DNA of 8,294 nt from DASPXY01 sp038227745 (GTDB taxonomy: Bacteria > Planctomycetota > Planctomycetia > Gemmatales > Gemmataceae). Every line of letters starts with the position of its first letter. The stretch's first letter is position 1. Where the stretch lies: assembly GCA_038227745.1 (NCBI GenBank), contig JBBRPS010000468.1, forward strand, positions 1 to 8,294, given 5' to 3'. Below the pieces are notes generated by a model, which was not told the origin of the DNA, did not search any database, and worked only from the letters and a program-made list of their open reading frames with translations. The position numbers and the translations under genes were made by a program. Below are positions 5,649 to 8,294 of the stretch, in pieces.

Positions 5649-6788
5649 ATGGACTGGACCGCACTCCGCCAACAGTTTCCCGTCACGCGCCGGTGGGCGT
5701 ACTTCGACCACGCCGCCGTCGCGCCCCTGAGCGCGCCGGCTCAGCGCGCGATGGCCGAATACGCCGCCGACCTGGCGGATAACGGCGACGTCCACGAGCA
5801 CCTGTGGATGCGCCGCGTCGAGGAGGTTCGCCGCCTGGCCGCGCGCCTCCTCAACGCCGACGCCCTTGACGTCGCCTTCGTCAAGAACACCAGCGAGGGC
5901 ATCGGCTTCGTCGCCGAGGGCTTCCCCTGGCGGCCCGGCGACAACGTCGTCACCGCCGCGGAAGAGTACCCGTCGAACCTCTACCCGTGGATGAACCTGG
6001 CGAGCAAGGGCGTCGAACTGCGCACCGTCCCCAGCCGCGGCGCCCGCGTCCTCGTCGACGACGTCCGCGCCGCGATGGACGGCCGCACGCGCCTGGTCAC
6101 GCTCAGCTTCGTCGAGTTCGCCAGCGGCTTCCGCAACGACCTCGACGCCGTCGGCGCCCTGTGCCGCGAGCGCGGCGCCTTCTTCTTCGTCGACGCCATT
6201 CAGGGCCTCGGCGTCCTGCCGCTCGACGTGCAAAAGACGCCCGTCGACGCCCTCGCCGCCGACGGACACAAGTGGCTCGTCGCGCCCGAGGGGGCCGGCG
6301 TCTTCTACCTGCGCCGCGAGTGGGTGGAGCGGCTGCACGCCGTCGGCGTCGGCTGGCACAGCGTCGTCAACGCCAACGACTTCTCGCGGGTCGAGCTGCG
6401 CCTCAAGCCGCACGCCGGCCGCTGGGAGAGCGGTACGCTCAACGTCCCCGGCATCCACGCCCTCGGCGCCAGCCTGGAACTGCTGCTCGGCGCCGGCGTC
6501 AACGAGGTCGCCGCCCGCGTCCTCGCCCTGACCGACTACCTGTGCGAACGCGCGAAGCAGGCCGGGTTGGAAGTGTTCAGCGGCCGGGCGGACAACGAAC
6601 GCTCGGGCATCGTGTCGCTGCACGTTCCGCCGGGGGCCGACGGCAAGGCGCTGGTGGAAAGATGTCTCGACGAGGGAATCGTCATCAACCTGCGGGCCGG
6701 GCGGCTGCGCGTCAGTCCGCACTGCTATAACACGCACGAAGAGATCGACCGGCTGGTGCAAGCGCTGACCCGGCCGGCGTCCTCCTGA
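5649..6788 (+). CDS. Class V aminotransferase-fold PLP-dependent enzyme (SufS/kynureninase-like, not a cysteine desulfurase)
   Basis: From the ATG at 5649 the product has 379 residues, normal for the family, and opens with MDWTALRQQFPVTRRWAYFDHAAVAPLS-type sequence whose FDHAA segment is the usual class V N-terminal motif. Cofactor residues are visible: TSEG (81-84) near the PLP phosphate, VDAIQ with Asp182 and Gln185 at the PLP ring, and ADGHKW with Lys208 as the Schiff-base lysine. RWESGTLN (258-265) and the closing RVSPHCYNTHEEIDRL, with Arg354 as the likely carboxylate-binding arginine, complete the pattern. The loop that carries the catalytic cysteine in SufS is missing: residues 343-354 run directly into the Arg motif. 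Substrate is unknown; amine transfer, epimerisation or lyase chemistry are all possible. An ATG at 5637 (four residues longer) is an alternative start; neither has a strong ribosome-binding site. coaD follows after 16 bases. Confidence 0.9.
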   Translation: MDWTALRQQFPVTRRWAYFDHAAVAPLSAPAQRAMAEYAADLADNGDVHEHLWMRRVEEVRRLAARLLNADALDVAFVKNTSEGIGFVAEGFPWRPGDNVVTAAEEYPSNLYPWMNLASKGVELRTVPSRGARVLVDDVRAAMDGRTRLVTLSFVEFASGFRNDLDAVGALCRERGAFFFVDAIQGLGVLPLDVQKTPVDALAADGHKWLVAPEGAGVFYLRREWVERLHAVGVGWHSVVNANDFSRVELRLKPHAGRWESGTLNVPGIHALGASLELLLGAGVNEVAARVLALTDYLCERAKQAGLEVFSGRADNERSGIVSLHVPPGADGKALVERCLDEGIVINLRAGRLRVSPHCYNTHEEIDRLVQALTRPASS

Positions 6789-6804
6789 CACGGAAAGGCG
6801 GCCC

Positions 6805-7335
6805 ATGCCCCTCCCACCCGACGAACGCACCGCGGTCTACACCGGCTCGTTCGACCCGATCACGTTCGGCCACGTCGACATCATCCGCCGCGGCAGCGAG
6901 ATCTTCGACCGCATCGTCGTCGGCGTCGGCATCAACCCGGAAAAATCGACGTTCTTTACCCTCGAAGAGCGCGTTGACCTCGTCAGGCGGGTCGTGGGGC
7001 TTTACGGCAACGTGATCGTCGAGCCGTTCACGCGCCTTGCGGTGCAGTTCGTGCGCGACGCCGGGGCGCGCGTCATGCTGCGCGGGCTACGGACGACGAG
7101 CGACATGGAGTACGAGTTCAGCATGTCGCTGGCCAACCTGGCCCTCGACCCGGAGCTGGAGACGGTCTTCCTGATGGCGAAGGACGAGTACTCGCACGTC
7201 AGCAGCACGCTGATCCGCCAGATCGCCACGCTCGGCGGCAACCTCGACAAGTTCGTGCCGCCGCTGGTCAAGGAGGCGCTGCTGGCGCGCGTGCGCGAGA
7301 CGGCGAGCCCCACGGAGTTCCCCCATGCCCGATAA
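6805..7335 (+). CDS. coaD: Phosphopantetheine adenylyltransferase (coenzyme A biosynthesis)
   Basis: CoaD transfers the adenylyl group of ATP to 4'-phosphopantetheine, giving dephospho-CoA and pyrophosphate, the penultimate and often regulated step of CoA synthesis in the cytoplasm. The 176-residue product shows the nucleotidyltransferase signature TGSFDPITFGH (13-23), whose TFGH is the T/HxGH motif with His23 as the transition-state-stabilising histidine. It also has LRGLRTTSDMEYE (92-104), containing the conserved Arg pair, and VSSTLIRQIA (132-141), the ISSxxVR-type nucleotide-binding motif. Length is slightly above the usual 160-170 because of about eight extra N-terminal residues and a short C-terminal tail. 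GGAAAGG (6792-6798) lies six bases before the ATG and supports the start. The gene starts 16 bases after the aminotransferase stop, and its last 11 bases overlap the downstream hydrolase gene, so all three are probably co-transcribed. Confidence 0.97.
   Translation: MPLPPDERTAVYTGSFDPITFGHVDIIRRGSEIFDRIVVGVGINPEKSTFFTLEERVDLVRRVVGLYGNVIVEPFTRLAVQFVRDAGARVMLRGLRTTSDMEYEFSMSLANLALDPELETVFLMAKDEYSHVSSTLIRQIATLGGNLDKFVPPLVKEALLARVRETASPTEFPHAR
7314..7317 (+). promoter_or_regulatory. Ribosome-binding site inside the coaD 3' end
   Basis: GGAG lies seven bases before the ATG at 7325, within the coding sequence of coaD. It supports the overlapping start of the hydrolase gene in the +1-shifted frame. 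Confidence 0.5.
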
Positions 7336-8294
7336 CGCCTTCGACGATCTGATGCGGACTCAGGCGCTGGCGCTGCACGCCAAGGACGTCCCGCCCGTTT
7401 CACGCGCCGATTGGGAGGCGCGCCGCAAGGCGCTGCGCGAGGCGATGTTCGCCGCGATGGCGGTCCCCGTGCCCGACAAGCCGTGCCCGCTCGAGCCGAA
7501 GGTCGTCGGCGTCCTGAAGCGTGGCGATTATCGGGTCGAAAAAATCCTCTTTCAGAGCTTGCCCGACGTCTGGGTGACGGCGAGTGCTTACGTCCCCCAG
7601 AGCGCGGCGGGCAAGGCGCCGGCGGTCCTCGTCGTCCACGGCCACTGGCCCGGCGCCCGCCGCGATCCGGTGGTGCAGGCGCGCTGCCTCGGCCTGGTGA
7701 AGCTCGGCTTCTTCGTCCTCGCGGTCGACGCCTTCGGCGCCGGCGAGCGCTACACCAAACCGGCGCTGGGCACCTACCACGGCGCCCTGTACGGCGCCAC
7801 GCTCTGGCCGGCGGGGCGGACCCTCCTCGGGCAGCAGGTCTACGACAACCGCCGCGCCGTCGACTACCTGCGCACGCGGCCGGAAGTCGACGGCGACAAG
7901 CTCGGCGTCACCGGGGCGTCGGGCGGCGGCAACCAGACGATGTACGCCGGCGCCCTCGACGAGCGCTTCGCCGCCGCCGTGCCTGTCTGCTCCGTCGGCA
8001 CCTACCAGGCGTATCTGCACGCCGCCTGCTGCGTCTGCGAGGTGCTGCCGGGGGCGCTGCGCTTCGCGGAGGAGGGCGACGTCCTCGCGCTCGTCGCGCC
8101 GCGCGCCCTGCTGGTCGTCAGCGCCACCAAGGACGCTTACCAGTTCAGCGTCGCCGAGGCGGCGAAGAGCGTGGCGCGGGCACGGACGGTCTTCAAACTC
8201 TTCGGAGTCGAAGAGAAGCTGAAACACGTCCCGTTCGAGTCGCCGCACGCCTACAACCAGGCGATGCGCGAGGCGATGTACGGCTGGATGACGC
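7325..8294 (+). CDS. Alpha/beta hydrolase, acetylxylan-esterase-like (3' end beyond the window)
   Basis: The frame opened by the ATG at 7325 stays open for 323 codons to the window edge. It has the alpha/beta hydrolase plan: VLVVHGHWPG (101-110) as the oxyanion-hole strand-turn, FVLAVDAFGAGER (130-142), and the nucleophile elbow GASGGG with Ser199. Asp270 in SATKDAYQF and His308 in ESPHAYNQAM complete a plausible Ser-Asp-His triad. The segment CCVCEVLPGALRFAEEGDV followed by LVAPRALLVV is characteristic of the acetylxylan-esterase/Abhydrolase_7-like group common in planctomycetes. The visible part therefore contains the whole catalytic core and is probably close to the C-terminus. There is no signal peptide (MPDNAFDDLMRTQ...), so a cytoplasmic esterase is inferred, unlike many secreted relatives. 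Its substrate cannot be read from the sequence. It overlaps coaD by 11 bases and likely shares its transcript. Confidence 0.88.
   Translation, partial: MPDNAFDDLMRTQALALHAKDVPPVSRADWEARRKALREAMFAAMAVPVPDKPCPLEPKVVGVLKRGDYRVEKILFQSLPDVWVTASAYVPQSAAGKAPAVLVVHGHWPGARRDPVVQARCLGLVKLGFFVLAVDAFGAGERYTKPALGTYHGALYGATLWPAGRTLLGQQVYDNRRAVDYLRTRPEVDGDKLGVTGASGGGNQTMYAGALDERFAAAVPVCSVGTYQAYLHAACCVCEVLPGALRFAEEGDVLALVAPRALLVVSATKDAYQFSVAEAAKSVARARTVFKLFGVEEKLKHVPFESPHAYNQAMREAMYGWMT

Noticed and set aside
5550..6830. Long open frame of 426 codons on the minus strand opposite the aminotransferase
   Set aside because: It is Val/Asp/Ala/Gly-rich without motifs and lies exactly antisense to a gene with clear PLP-binding residues; long antisense frames are expected in DNA with GC-rich third positions.
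7400..8248. Minus-strand open frame of 282 codons
   Set aside because: It lies antisense to the alpha/beta hydrolase with its recognisable nucleophile elbow, and its own translation is low-complexity Arg/Ala/Asp/Val.

Overview
The window looks like a chromosomal piece of a GC-rich planctomycete, most likely of the Gemmata group. Three things point that way. The beta-helix protein carries the short Planctomycetes extracellular N-terminal motif (core VEALEDRLVL). A giant WD40 protein begins its repeat region with GDPLPEGACLRLGTTRLR and ends in the all-helical tail common on planctomycete WD40 proteins. Codon third positions are strongly G/C in the housekeeping-type genes. Assignment is by recognition of these families, not by a search.

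Layout. Bases 1-413 (minus strand) hold the 5' part of a lipoprotein gene that runs off the left edge. A roughly 400-base divergent intergenic region follows. It contains an imperfect 16-bp inverted repeat, a good sigma-70-type promoter (TTGACA, 18 bases, TAGTAT) and a structured leader. Bases 814-2829 encode a 671-residue parallel beta-helix surface or secreted protein. Three bases after its stop, 2833-5421 encodes an 862-residue protein with 14 WD40-like blades and a helical C-terminal domain. These two genes probably form one transcript with coupled translation.

After a 227-base gap with a perfect 8-bp inverted repeat, a second plus-strand cluster begins: a class V PLP-dependent aminotransferase-fold enzyme (5649-6788), phosphopantetheine adenylyltransferase coaD (6805-7335), and an alpha/beta hydrolase of the acetylxylan-esterase-like type (7325 to the right edge). 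The last two overlap by 11 bases. The spacing indicates an operon, although only coaD has a secure pathway (coenzyme A synthesis).

The most unusual signals are compositional. Parts of the beta-helix gene and the first two thirds of the WD40 gene are clearly AT-richer than their surroundings, while the WD40 3' end matches the GC-rich flanks. This suggests mosaic, recombining genes built from repeat modules. I saw no tRNA, rRNA, CRISPR array, transposase or phage gene. No obvious new defence system is present; the beta-helix/WD40 pair is the best candidate for an undescribed functional unit.
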